Shown in pieces: positions 35,133 to 46,411 of a stretch of 55,459 nucleotides of DNA. The stretch's first letter is position 1. Each line of letters begins with the position of its first letter. The notes under the pieces were generated by a model. The model was not told the origin of the DNA. It made no database searches and saw only the letters and a program-made list of their open reading frames with translations. The position numbers and the translations under genes are program-made. The DNA lies in contig JAYMTF010000092.1 of NCBI GenBank assembly GCA_036897485.1, positions 1 through 55,459 on the forward strand, given 5' to 3'. The DNA is from Pelargonium nanum. Taxonomy: Eukaryota; Streptophyta; Magnoliopsida; Geraniales; Geraniaceae.

Positions 35133-35780
35133 ATTTCTCTTATTGATAAGACTCAAATTGAATTATAGATTATTATATCATCAATTATTATATTTTTAAA
35201 AAGTTTGTCTCTATTTGCTATATGTTATCATATAATTGGCTAATAAGTTAAAAATAAATAAAAATAATCATTGAGGTCTTGGACCTTCTTTAAGGGCACC
35301 TTTTAGTCCTTGTTTGGGAACATGGTGTCCAAAAGTTGATTTATTTGGAAAATGATATTGAAAGTGTATTTTGAGAATGCATATCATTTGGTAAAATTGA
35401 GTGAAATGTATTTTGAATGGGCGTAAGTACCAAAATGGACATGATAATTAAGATATATTTTTAGTTATATTAATTGTAATATTTGTACATATTTTATTAG
35501 TATTTATGTCGCTCTCTCTTTCTCTCTACCGTTTTGAGAGTCGGGTAGGATTTTTGTTCGGTTACGGATGCTCTTGATTTTCTGAGTGGCGACAGTCACT
35601 TGGATTCGCAAATAGAAAATCGTGGTCTTTCTCGTTAAGATAGCGAGCTCTTGCTTTGATAGCAAGTTAATGTGTTGTTAGGGTTTTCAAAGCGGCGACG
35701 GCGTAGATTTGCGATAGTTTTTTATTCGTGTGTGCGCAGGGCAGTAAATGCAGTTACATAGAAAGATAAGATGACTTGAA

Positions 35781-36104
35781 AGGTGATGGTTTCGTCAAAG
35801 ACGTCAGATCAACTTTTGAGTTTACTGGCTAATCATATGGCAGATCTAATGGTGGCGAGGGGTTTAATGTGGCCACATTACACTCCAAGTGCAATGAGGC
35901 GGATTCCAGTGCCTTCAACTTGATTATTCAACATGATGGGAAGGATTCAAGTGTCTTTGATTTGATTATTCAGTATGTTTTAGCCATTGTGGCTCAGTTT
36001 GGTAGTGTTAATTTTTTGTTTGCGGATTGTTCTGCGAACCGATTGTCCCACGAGTTAATTAAGTTTTCGGTCTCTCTATCAAGTTTGTCTGGGTAGGTTG
36101 TTGT
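35781..36104 (+). pseudogene. RNase H-like fragment, probably LINE-derived
   Basis: The frame from 35869 reads LIIQYVLAIVAQFGSVNFLF, then ADCSANRLSHELIKFS, which resembles the C-terminal part of the plant LINE-associated RNase H (reverse transcriptase-like) domain with its ANRxAHELA motif. The preceding part (GDGFVKDVRSTFEFTG) has stops. A related sequence lies near 54595 on the minus strand. Weak match; it could be another repeat-borne protein. Confidence 0.4.
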
Positions 36105-36300
36105 TCAAGCCCCAATATTATCTGAGATCAACCTACCTGGTAAGAAAGCACTTTGAGCTTCATAAACACAACATTCAAGAACCTTTTTAAGCCTATTTGC
36201 AAGCATTTTCACTACAATCTTGTACACAATGTTGCATAGCGATATAGGCATCAAGTCTCTAATCACCTTGGGCCTAGTTTTTTTTAATCAAAATTATAAG
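36105..36300 (-). pseudogene. L1-type LINE reverse transcriptase fragment (downstream part)
   Basis: On the minus strand the translation reads RPKVIRDLMPISLCNIVYKI, then VVKMLANRLKKVL and QSAFLPGRLISDN: the fingers region of plant L1 reverse transcriptase. It continues the fragment at 36965-37375, from which it is separated by a TRIM. The 3' end is lost at about 36105. Confidence 0.85.
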
Positions 36301-36964
36301 AGTTGTTAGAGAACCAACTCAACTAAAATTTTAAGCTAATAGTTGAAGTTCTCATTTATTATTTTAATATTATATTGAACACGCCTCTTTACGTGCAAAC
36401 ATGTTATGACTTTGCAAGTGGACCGAAGAGAGATAAATATGATCTTGTTCTCGTTTTTAACTTTATGGATGGACGTGGAATGAAGAGATATATAGGAGCT
36501 CATTCCTGATTTTAACTTTTGCGGGTGACCCGATAAGAAAAGATAGAGTGCCCAAGTGGACTTGAAGGGTATGAGAAAATTTGTATACAAAGTCTGATAG
36601 GATAAGGTAAAGAGCTTAAGTGAGATTGCAAGGATATAGAAGGCCCAAATAAAGGAATAAAGAAGCTCAATGAGAGAGAATAAGTAAAGAATTTAAATAT
36701 ACGCTATTTGGGGTGTTAGGATTTAACATATGACCTTGAGGTCACACAAGTTTTGATACCGTATTAAACTTTACTCAAATCCAAAAACTTAAGCTAATAG
36801 ATGAAAAGCTCAAACCCTACATGTGGACCAAGAAAGGAGACAACAAAGACGGGCCACTAGGCCCAAACCAAACCAGACTCTGATACCATGTTAGAGAACC
36901 AACTCAACTAAAAGCTCAAACTGATAGTTGAAGTCTTCATTTATTATTTTAATGTTATATTCCA
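36301..36964 (-). mobile_element. TRIM (miniature LTR retrotransposon)
   Basis: About 660 bases with short direct terminal repeats of 76-78 bases (36304-36381 and 36889-36964), TG...CA ends, and a primer-binding site matching initiator methionine tRNA (TGGTATCAGAG on the minus strand) next to the right-hand repeat. No coding capacity, as is normal for TRIMs. It is inserted in a LINE; ATAAG on both sides is a possible target duplication. The two terminal repeats have diverged visibly, so it is not young. Confidence 0.75.
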
Positions 36965-37375
36965 ATAAGAGCTTGATTTAACCCCTTTCGGCATCTCCCC
37001 TTGTTGTAAACTGCTAATGCATGCATCCGACACATCCGCACCAACTATGTCTCAATGTTCCTAAAAAAAAAGTCGGGTTCGTTTCATCCGGACCAGGGGC
37101 CTTATACATGTGCATCGAATTCAGGGCGACCATCACTTCCTCGTTACAAATCGTTAATTTGCGTCTCAGAAATCCTATTGCCAATGAGGCTACAAATCAG
37201 CCCCGTTTCCATCCCATGCGGCTCAAATAGCTCATCATCAGCTCCTCCAAACCGTTCTCCTCCTTTCTTCAAGCTCCCGAGTCATCCTTAAGTTGTTCGA
37301 TTTTATTATTTCTCCGCCTCTCTAAAACAACCGTGTGCAGGTATCTCAAGTTCGAATCACCACCCGCGGGCCAAA
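36965..37375 (-). pseudogene. L1-type LINE fragment (upstream part)
   Basis: Minus-strand reading includes GGDSNLRYLHTVVLERRRNN with KIEQLKDDSG, then after a frame change EEVMVALNSMHMYKAPGPDE, both standard for plant L1 ORF2 before the reverse transcriptase core. It is broken by frameshifts and stops. Together with 36105-36300 it is one old LINE copy. Confidence 0.85.
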
Positions 37376-37755
37376 ACAACTTAGCATGGAATTAACTTAT
37401 ATTTTTGTTGTTGTAGTATTTTTGATTGGGCCTGAAGAGAGTTCATGGGCCACTTCCCTACGGGCTTGGCCCATTTTGCTCATTCCATGTATTGATTGGT
37501 AAACTCAATGCCACTTTGCTCCAATAGAATCATATATTCCAAATTCCCAACCAGTCTAAGTTTTTGTGAAAGGTTGTTTTAGTAAATTGCACAAAAAGCA
37601 ATTCAATTGCAATAGTGAACAGAGAAACTGAAATCAACAAGCCTATTTCATGCCTGTCCAGTCCTTTGCAACATCTTCAATTCAACTACACAGACTCACA
37701 CACTCACACACAGATCTATCTCTCCTCTCCCCAGATCTCACTCACTTTCGCAGAA
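37376..37755. other. SUVH promoter region
   Basis: Short spacer between the LINE and the SUVH leader. CT-rich from 37686 to 37745 (CTCTCCTCTCCCCAGATCTC), typical of a plant core promoter or leader. Confidence 0.4.
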
Positions 37756-38577
37756 TCATGGGTCTCTTAGCTTGTTCGGAGGTAATTTCTCTTGCCTTAA
37801 AAGTTTGGATTTTTTGAGAATTTTGTGGAAATGGACGATCTGGTTGTTTTTTTTTTGGTGTTGCATGTTTTGGGTAGGTTGTTTTTGGTTCCAAATACAT
37901 GAAATCTAGACACCCATTTGCAATTTCTTACAGCTTTCTCCATTTTTCTCAGCTCCCAAACAGTATATTGTACTACTTGTTGAGCATGTTTTTTTTTTTT
38001 TTTTGTCATTTATGGCTCTTAGGGTTTTGTTTCAATTTTTTCACTCCTCAGATTTCATGGCTCATTTAACTTGTTCTGAGGTAATTTTATGGATTAAAAG
38101 TATGGAAATGGACGATTTTGATGTTTTTTTGTTTTGTTTTGCATGCTTTTGGGAGGCTGTTTTTTGTTCCAAAAACATGAAATCTAGATACCCATTTGCA
38201 ATTTCTTGTATCTTTCTCCATTTTTCTCAGCTACCAAACAGTTTATTGTACTTGTTAAGCATGCTGGCTTCTAATTTTGTTTCTTGTCATTTATGATTCT
38301 TAGGGTTTTGTTCCAATTTTTTCACTCCACAGATTTTTAATGGCTTTTTAACTTGTTATGGGCAATTTCTATTGCCTTCAAAGAGAAAATTGTGGAGTTA
38401 AAACTTAAAAGTATGGAAGATGAAGATTTATCCTTTTGTTTAGTTGCATGTTTTGGGCATGTGTTTTTGGTTCCAAGTATGTGGAATCTTGAAACTCGTT
38501 TGCCTTTCTCAGCTACCAAACAGTTCACTGTACTTGTCATTCATGATTTTTAGGGTTTCATTTTAATATTTTCAATT
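37756..38577. repeat. three-copy tandem repeat in the SUVH leader intron
   Basis: Units start at about 37756, 38055 and 38337 (299, 282 and about 240 bases). Shared blocks: AACTTGTTCTGAGGTAATTT, TTTTTGGTTCCAAATAC, CCCATTTGCAATTTCTT, CTCAGCTCCCAAACAGT. Unit 1 carries the likely end of the first leader exon (CGGAG|GTAATT at 37781). Unit 2 keeps a donor-like copy (TGAG|GTAATT) and unit 3 has lost it (GGGCAATT). The likely acceptor is TTGCAG at about 38658. Confidence 0.85.
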
Positions 38578-38897
38578 AACTTAGAGATTCTAGATGAGAT
38601 TGTTAGTTTAATAGTTTTTGCTTCCATCTCTTACATATAATGTTCTTGCATGTTGCAGGAATCAATTTCTACCTGAAATCCCGAGCTAATTTAAAATATT
38701 TATTGCTCTGCTTCTGCTAAATTTATAACATTTTGGGCAATTACAAGGTTCCCATCCATTAGTAATTGTGGACTGCTGCGGTTGTTGTGGAAAAAAAAGA
38801 ATCAATCTTGTACAGTGTGTGAGAAAGAGAAGTGATTTGCAAAGATTTTGTAGTAAGGAGCTCGGTGGTTGTCCTTTTGTTTCCTTGATTTGTACTT

Positions 38898-41030
38898 ATG
38901 GAGCCAAATTTTAGTGAAGATTCTGTGCCTCCTGGCGGAATTGATAAATCTAGAGTTCTGAATGTGAAACCATTGCGGAGTCTCGCTCCAGTATTCCCAT
39001 CACAATCTAATTCCGCTTCAACTCCCCAACCTGGTGCCCCCTTTGCTTGTGTTTCTCCATCCGGTCCTTTCCCACCCGGGGTCACTCCATTCTTCCCATT
39101 TTATTCTCAGACACAGCCTGCGCAAGACCCGCAAACTCAAGGTACACCCAACCGGAACTTTGCTTTTGGTTTGAACAACCCAATTTCTGCAGCAGTTCCG
39201 TTGAATTCATTTAGGACACCTTCACCACGAGCAGCAGGGGCAGCCAATGGGGATACGGGAATGTCAAGAAGGAGTTCTAGAAGTCGTGCTCAGTCAGACT
39301 CTCAAGGTGGGGTTATAGAAGAAGATGGGGAAAGTTTCAGTATGCCCGTTGCTGATGGAGAAGGTACCGGGACGGGAGGGAGCCGAAAGGGCAAGTCCCA
39401 AAAGAGGGCCAAGACTGGCCGTGATATTAATTTTGCTTCACCTGATATTGACATAGATTCAATAGTTAATGATATTCTGTCACCATCTAATCTTGCACCG
39501 TTTAGCTCATTAATACAGGCTGAAGGTGACCATGAGTCAGTGGGATGCGTATTGATGATATTCAATTTGATTAGGAGAAGAATAGCACAAATTGAAGAAT
39601 CACGGGAAGCAAGTCCCGGGGGAATAAAACGCCCTGATCTAAAAGCTGGAACAATTTTGATGAATAAAGGGATTCGAACTAATGTCAAGAAGAGAATTGG
39701 ACTGGCACCTGGTATTGAAATTGGTGACATCTTCTTTTTCAGATTCGAATTGTGCTTAGTTGGATTGCATGCTCCTTCTATGGCTGGGATTGATTATTTG
39801 AGCATCAAGGGTGCTAATGCAGAAGAAACTATGGCACTCAGCATTGTTTCATCTGGTGGATATGAAGATGATGTCGAGGATGGGGAAGTTCTGATATACA
39901 GTGGCCAGGGTGGGAATAATAGCATTGACCAGAAGCTTGAACGGGGAAACCTTGCTTTGGATCAAAGCTCTCGTCGAGCTAATCAGGTAAGAGTAATTCG
40001 GGGTATAAAGGATGTCCAACATCCAACTGGGAAGGTATATGTCTATGACGGTCTTTATATAGTTCAGGAATCATGGGTGGAGAAAGGAAAGTCAGGGTGC
40101 GGTGTATTCAAGTATAAGCTAGTCAGGTGCAGTGGCCAACCAGCTGCATACATGATCTGGAAATCGATTCAGCAATGGAGGGATGGGATCGTTCCTAGGA
40201 CTGGGGTTATATTGCCAGACCTCACATCAGGGGAAGAAAATTTACCTGTTTCCCTCGTAAATGATGTTGATAACGAGAAGGGCCCTGCTTATTTCACTTA
40301 TTATCCTACTCTCAGGTACTTGAAACCAGTAGCTTCAGTAGAACCTTCCGTTCACTGCAATTGCACAGGTGGATGCCTCCCTGGTAACCCCGACTGCCTT
40401 TGCATTCAGAAAAATGGAGGCTATCTCCCATACACAGCAAATGGTATTCTTGTGAAGCAAAAGTCCTTGTTATATGAGTGCGGTCCTTCCTGTTCATGCC
40501 CTCCTAATTGTCGGAATCGAGTGTCTCAAGGTGGGTTGAAAGTTAAGTTGGAGGTCTTTAGAACTAAGGATAAGGGTTGGGGTTTAAGGTCCTGGGATCC
40601 TATCCGTGTGGGAGCTTTCATATGTGAGTACGCAGGGGAAGCTGTTGATTATTCTAAAGTACATGAACTCAGAGGTGACAGTGATGATTATATCTTTGAC
40701 ACCACTCGTACTTGCCAACAACTGGAAGTTATGCCTAATGATTTTGGCGAGGCTCCAAAAGTCCCATTTCCATTTATTATAAATGCAAAGAATGCTGGGA
40801 ATGTTGCTCGATTTATGAACCACAGTTGCTCTCCCAATGTATTATGGCAACCAGTTTTGCGTACAAATAAGGAAGTGTCTGATCTCCATATTGCATTTTA
40901 CGCAACCAAGCACATTCCTCCATTGACTGAGTTGACATATGATTATGGTATTGTCCAGCCCGACAAAGCATATCAGAGGAAGAAGAAATGCCTTTGTGGG
41001 TCAAAATTGTGCAAAGGTTACTTTTATTGA
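38898..41030 (+). CDS. SUVH: SUVH1/SUVH3-type SRA-SET domain protein
   Basis: Nuclear protein of the SU(VAR)3-9 homologue family: the SRA domain binds methylated DNA and the SET domain is of the histone H3K9 methyltransferase type. 710 aa in one uninterrupted frame; an intronless coding region is usual in this clade. Order: proline-rich N-terminus (1-110), basic AT-hook-like stretch (about 122-172), SRA/YDG (about 265-430, with APGIEIGDIFFFRFELCLVG), cysteine-rich pre-SET (about 487-540, CNCTGGCLPGNPDCLC), SET (about 546-690, with ICEYAGE, NHSCSPNV at 641-648, YDYG) and post-SET CLCGSKLCKGYFY. It is closest to Arabidopsis SUVH1/SUVH3, which act as methyl readers that favour expression. A leader intron upstream contains a tandem repeat. 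Confidence 0.95.
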   Translation: MEPNFSEDSVPPGGIDKSRVLNVKPLRSLAPVFPSQSNSASTPQPGAPFACVSPSGPFPPGVTPFFPFYSQTQPAQDPQTQGTPNRNFAFGLNNPISAAVPLNSFRTPSPRAAGAANGDTGMSRRSSRSRAQSDSQGGVIEEDGESFSMPVADGEGTGTGGSRKGKSQKRAKTGRDINFASPDIDIDSIVNDILSPSNLAPFSSLIQAEGDHESVGCVLMIFNLIRRRIAQIEESREASPGGIKRPDLKAGTILMNKGIRTNVKKRIGLAPGIEIGDIFFFRFELCLVGLHAPSMAGIDYLSIKGANAEETMALSIVSSGGYEDDVEDGEVLIYSGQGGNNSIDQKLERGNLALDQSSRRANQVRVIRGIKDVQHPTGKVYVYDGLYIVQESWVEKGKSGCGVFKYKLVRCSGQPAAYMIWKSIQQWRDGIVPRTGVILPDLTSGEENLPVSLVNDVDNEKGPAYFTYYPTLRYLKPVASVEPSVHCNCTGGCLPGNPDCLCIQKNGGYLPYTANGILVKQKSLLYECGPSCSCPPNCRNRVSQGGLKVKLEVFRTKDKGWGLRSWDPIRVGAFICEYAGEAVDYSKVHELRGDSDDYIFDTTRTCQQLEVMPNDFGEAPKVPFPFIINAKNAGNVARFMNHSCSPNVLWQPVLRTNKEVSDLHIAFYATKHIPPLTELTYDYGIVQPDKAYQRKKKCLCGSKLCKGYFY

Positions 41031-44000
41031 CGGTCTGTTCTGGAGGGCTGTCTTGGTAACTTATTCTTCAAAGAAAAGGTTAGAGGTCCCTAATGAATTT
41101 ACTTTCTTGCTTATTAGAGATACAATGTTTCTGTTTGTCTTCTTTTTATTATTGAGATATCCAAATGCTTGCAGATTTGTTGGACTATTTTAAATGTAAA
41201 CAAAATACTGTAATAAGGTCGGTTTATTTTCTTGCTTCGCGGTATGTTTTTTAGAGAGAGGATAGAGAAGTTAGAGGAAAGAATATATAAAGGAAATTGA
41301 AGCCCGACTGTAAAAAGTAGAAGTTAAAGTATGGGTTCTGTGACATTCTAGTCCGGTACGAGGTAGTGATAGTTTTTTCTTTTCTTTTCTAATTAGTGAT
41401 GTAGTGTTATGAATCAGCCTAAATATTTAATCCATTGGAAGATGTAATGTGTTACTTGATAGGGAAAACTTCATAGAAACTAAGATTGCATGCTACGAGT
41501 TCACAACTGATTTAAAGTTGAATTTAATGTCATATCAACCTTCTAAATTGAGGTGGCATACACTGGGATAAATCCGAATGATTGCAAGTGATTGCCTTCA
41601 GTAACCTTGATTTTTTTTCCGTTAGTGTTGTCAAAAACACTTGAGAGTAAAAAAATGAATTTATTTGTGAGGGCCCTTTTATTTTTCTTCTTCTTCCTTA
41701 AATATTTTATTGATAATTGCTTGCATATCCTATAAATAATACATAGTGCAATCTATTGGAGCAGTGGCTGAAATTTATTTACTTGTCTGGATCACTATTT
41801 TTATCAGTTTAGTTTTAAAAAATTATCTGTGCATTATTAGAATAATCGAGTATTATATGTTAAAAGTGGGTACTTTGGCTTTTGCTGCAATTATCCTCAT
41901 GCATGCTGTATTTTGTTGTTCTTTCCTCAGTTTGTAGCTGCAGGTGGGAAAGATCTCGGTGATTTTTGTGAATGCACATGTGTTTTCCTCTTCCGGTGCA
42001 GTATCTGGTGGCTTTAGAGGTACGCAGGAAGACCAAATTTTCCGGCTTCAGAATGTAGATACTGGGTACAGGTCTTTTTGCTTCCTTATTTCAGCTATTC
42101 GATGAACTAATATGTGAACTTGTTGCGACATTCCGGGATCAGCTTGTATTATTAGATCGAATGTTTAGCCTACTTTATGTTCAGCCCTCCAATCTTTTCT
42201 TAGTTTTGCTTCTGCTGGGTGTGGTTTTGCTATTGCTTTTCGCATTTTGGCATGCACCTTCCATAAGAGGCGGAGGGTTTCGGTTTGTTAGTTGTGTACA
42301 TGGAATTTGACATGCTTGAAAAAAAATTGTTCAGAGCTGTCATGATCAATAATTTTTCCGAGTTCCGATTCTCACACCTAGTGTAGTTAGCTAGCTGAAG
42401 ACATCTTTAGGTCATCATTTTCCTTTTTCGTCGATGTCTTCTTCCTCGTGATTTGCCTATAATGCCCTCTTCTTCCTCGGCTTGGCCCTATCATTATGGG
42501 CCTATGGCCAATGTGTGTCTTCACTTGGAATCTATCCACAACTTGGGTTTAGAATCATCAAATGGAATGAGTTTTGGTAAAAATATTCTCATCTCATCCC
42601 ATTTGACAAGTAGTGTTGGTAGTATTTATACCAAACTTTTGGTTTTGGTGAGGCATCAATCAGGACATGATTCCCATAAACCCTTCCTCCTTCATGTTGG
42701 ATAGCAACTATCCGATATTCCTGTTTGAGTTTGTTACAACAAGAGCACATATGATTGTAACTTGGAAAACCTAACTCCGACTAACTCATTCTTAACTTTT
42801 ACACGAATTAAAAAGATGAACAATTATTTTGAGATTGAGAAAATATTTTATAGTTAGGTCACTAAGACAACTTGGGTTGGGCTAAACCTTCCTCATTACC
42901 TTTTTTTTATGATGTGCACAACTCAAATAACATTTTACTCACTTTGTCTTAGAAATGAGTATTTTAGTTTTTATTTTGAGAAAATTTAAGACGAAATTAG
43001 TTTACATTTGCTTTTGTATTCATATGAACACGTGTTTTAACAAATTTAAAAGATGCTAACTTCTTATCGAGATACTATAATAGTTTACTTATAACTATAG
43101 CTTCATTAAGAGATACAAAATCCATTCATATTTTTGGAAAATCTCATGAGTCACTATGTAAATGGTTTGATTTTTAACAAATTAGTTTACAATAAACAAC
43201 ACTCTCATTGACAAACAACAAAACTCATTACAGTTTCTAGTGCAATGTTGCATATTATAGTTCAACCATTGTTAGTACAACTACAAGTCAATAACTACCC
43301 ATCAACCTATCTAAGCCGAGAAACAACTAAAAACAACACTATCATTGACAACATTTTCAAACCGAAACGACGGTTGTCTCTTATCTATGCCACTCTCTAC
43401 CCTCTTGAAATTTTCCGACAACATACCCGATCTTCTTCCGGCGCCCGACATTGTCGTAACAACCTTTTTCTCGCTTCTGCGCTTTGCAACATACTCTTCA
43501 GAAATAAATACATCCATAACAACAATGTGAATGATTTTTTTTTTTTAACTCAAAAATGTGGAAAAAATGTTCCTAAAGATTTAGCATAAGAGAAGAAATG
43601 GAGTATAATTTGGTCTCAATGGGTGACAATTATATAGAAAGGAGGACACAATGCAATACAATACAAAACAAGGGGCCAATGTCCAATGTTTTAGGCCAAA
43701 CAAGCAACTATGAATATTGTAGTGCATGTACTTTTGGTGATGTGTTCAATATTAAGTTACCATTATAATGTGTGTGTCTGTTTTGGCTTAAAGTAATTGA
43801 CTTTTGTGCTCATTCCTCATGTGTCATGTGTGTGTGACATAAATCATGTGTACCTTAACCTTAACCATTTATATTTTAATGTTCATAAAGGAAATCATGA
43901 GGTTTAGGAGTGTATAAATTATTACTATGACAATGTTAGTTGAAGTAGCAAATACATTATAAATTTGACAAAGGCTGATATTTGAATAATTAACTAAAAT

Positions 44001-44039
44001 TTTAATCGAATACTTCATCAGCTTCAAAATACGTGTTCT
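41031..44039. other. SUVH 3' region and spacer
   Basis: Contains the SUVH 3' untranslated region; TTTGTAGCTGCAG at 41932-41944 and GGTGCAG at about 41995-42001 could be acceptors of 3' leader-type introns but this is unsure. Positions 42760-42840 resemble the 3' half of Stowaway-like MITEs (CTAACTCATTCTTAACTTTT). No further gene recognised; short open frames around 43245-43589 on both strands have no known domain. Confidence 0.4.
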
Positions 44040-44255
44040 ATTTTAGTTGAATTCTTATTCTAAATTAAGTGTTTTGTTTTATTTTTAAAAAGTTAGTTAT
44101 GCATAGATCATCAATATCCCGATAATAAGTTAGTTAATATCTCCCGAGTTTGTTACAACACATGTCCACAAAGATCAAAGAGTGAGTATACAACACTAAC
44201 TAACTTTTGTTTTTCAAAATAGAAAAAATGATAATTTAAAATAGAGGGAATACTA
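44040..44255 (-). mobile_element. degraded Stowaway-like MITE
   Basis: Shares AAAAGTTAGTTATGCATAGA, GAGTTTGTTACAACACATGT and CTAACTAACTTTTG with 19024-19236, and ends near TAGAGGGAATA. Terminal motifs are worn. Confidence 0.5.
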
Positions 44256-44266
44256 TTTTAATTTGA

Positions 44267-45371
44267 GTAAAATGAGTATCAGTTGACTAATATAACTTTA
44301 TATCAATTGTTACCAATACTACGTAGTTTTTATATAATCTATATACATACTATAAAAGCTGAACTAAAAAATAGGTTTATAATGCGTATTAGAGCGTCAT
44401 GTCATCAAAATTTTAATTTTGGCACTAAATTTTGTATAATTATACTTTTGGCACATATATTTATTTAATTATAATAAAGTTAATTTTTTATTTTTTTTAT
44501 ATTAGAGTTAATAAATATTTCTTTAAACTAACATTTACATAAATTAAAATGGAAACAATATAAAATATATATTTTTTGTTAATATTTTTTTTTGTAAATT
44601 TAAACTTTATCGTAATAAACTAATTACCTACGTAAAATATAACATATTAGAAAAATAAATAAACATTTAAAAAAGTAATATATTAAGGTAAGTGATTATA
44701 TAGAAACCCTAGAGATTGAGAAGTGTATAAATAGATGATTACATGTTCCACCAAAATCAAAACATATGGTTAATAGTAAAAAAATCATGCATTATAATTT
44801 CTCTTGATATTGACATGATTTATAACGTCTGATCAATCTTTGCTTAGTTTTATTGTGTGCAGTTTTTATTTTGCTTAGCACATTTCATTATTGTTGATGT
44901 TTAGTTTGATAAATCTTTGTTTAATTTTGGTGTATGTGATTTTTATTCATACTCAAATTTTTATTTTGCTTAACACTGTTTTATTATTGTTGATGTGTAG
45001 AAATTTTTTAGAGAAACAAAGAAAGGGCAACGAGAACAAAAAAAATTGAAGAATTTTCAATGAGCAAGTATCAAACTGCAATTGGTATGTAATTTTATTT
45101 TATGTGTATCCGATAAAGTTATGTAGTTGATGTGTGGTATTATGTTTACATGTAATATGATTAATTTTGCAGAAACAAATAATAATTGTGTGTATATTTT
45201 TTCTTGTCCATGCAACGCACGTGATCTAAACTAGTAACTAACTAAAACTACACCCGCACCATTTTTTACAAACAAAAAATATTGTAGTTTTAGTCAGTTT
45301 TTTAATCAAAATTATGTAGTATTGGTAACAGCTGATATAAAATTATATCAGTCAACTGACATCTATTTTAC
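44267..45371. mobile_element. TIR MITE split by a Helitron
   Basis: Inverted ends of about 56 bases: left GTAAAATGAGTATCAGTTGA and right, inverted, GTAAAATAGATGTCAGTTGA, both running on to GTTACCAATACTAC. Without the inserted Helitron the element would be about 208 bases. Family not assigned. Confidence 0.75.
44338..45234 (+). mobile_element. non-autonomous Helitron
   Basis: 897 bases starting TCTATATACATACTATAAAA and ending TGCAACGCACGTGATCTAAA then CTAG, flanked by A on the left and T on the right, as expected for Helitron insertion between A and T. Plant Helitrons commonly have a TATAAAAGC-type start and a GCAACGCACG...CTAGT end. No Rep/helicase is encoded. Confidence 0.7.
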
Positions 45372-46411
45372 TTTTTTAATTTTATATTGAGATAAAATAC
45401 TTGTTAGTCTTTATTGTTTTTTATTCACATTTCTGAAATCTTGTACTCGCCATGATTGTAATATATCGTCATCGCCCCCTTCATCATCATGACCACCATA
45501 TATTTTTGTTATGATAAAATATTTAGGTATCTCTATATTGATACTTGAACTATTCAACTTCATCACCAACACCCTAAATCTCATTTATCATTGACTTAAT
45601 GTTAACATCGTACGATGTGACGATTAATTACCTCTTACAATAGTGAGAACAAAAAAAAAATTAGCGTCCAAAGGTTCTAACAAACAAGATTTGAGGTTAT
45701 AGGTTAAAATAAAAAAATTGTTAAGTGTGGGAGGCAAAACCAATAAACTCAAGAATGACATGACATGTTAAATTTAATGACATGACGGTTGGATACCTGT
45801 TATTTTCGGTTACATAGGTGTGAATGAAAAAGTTTAACAATTCATAAATCGGAATAAGCAAGATTTGAAAACATGACTAAAGTCAAAATGTGTGAGAAAA
45901 ACATTTAAGAAAGTAAGAAACAACACGAATAAAGAGTAGAGCTTTGTTCTTTTCGTTGCCCTTCTATTTTTGTGTTTTGTAAAATAGTCTTCGATAGGTC
46001 TTTGGCGCGCAAATCTCGGCAGGACTTGGAGATGGCCACAGAGAGAGAACCCACCAAGATGTTAGAGAGAGAAACAGAGATTTTTGGGTTATGGGTTGGA
46101 GAGAGGAGAGGACATTATAGAAAAATTCATGCATTAATTTGCAGAAGAAGAAAAGAAGAAGAAGAAGAATTCTGAGGAAGAGGAGGAGGAGGAGACATCT
46201 GGGTTTTGATAAATCCATGTAGAAGATTTGCCCAAGACAGAGATTGCTGATGTGACAATCCCAATTCAGAGAAACAAGAATTTAAACACCACAAACCCTA
46301 AAAAGATCCCATTTTTATGTGGGTGGTGGTGTTTACATTTTGAAAAACAACTCTCTCAGTTCCTCTTGTTGTTCTGATTTGATTCAACAAAAAAAATTAG
46401 GGCAACAAGGT
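45372..46411. other. promoter and leader region of the acyltransferase gene
   Basis: AT-rich spacer, then from about 45950 a purine-rich leader with AGAAGAAG runs (46141-46192). No upstream in-frame ATG was found for the downstream protein; a short out-of-frame ATG at 46317 may act as an upstream start. Confidence 0.4.

Noticed and set aside
39302-39730. Open frames antisense to the SUVH coding region
   Set aside because: Mirror frames of a long GC-balanced coding exon, with no start context, domain or splice support.
43245-43589. A possible small gene with overlapping frames on both strands
   Set aside because: No domain, no codon bias and no splice context; regarded as chance open frames.
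46319-46411. N-terminal extension of the acyltransferase before MNDSITNG
   Set aside because: Its first codon is GTG, not ATG, and relatives do not carry it.
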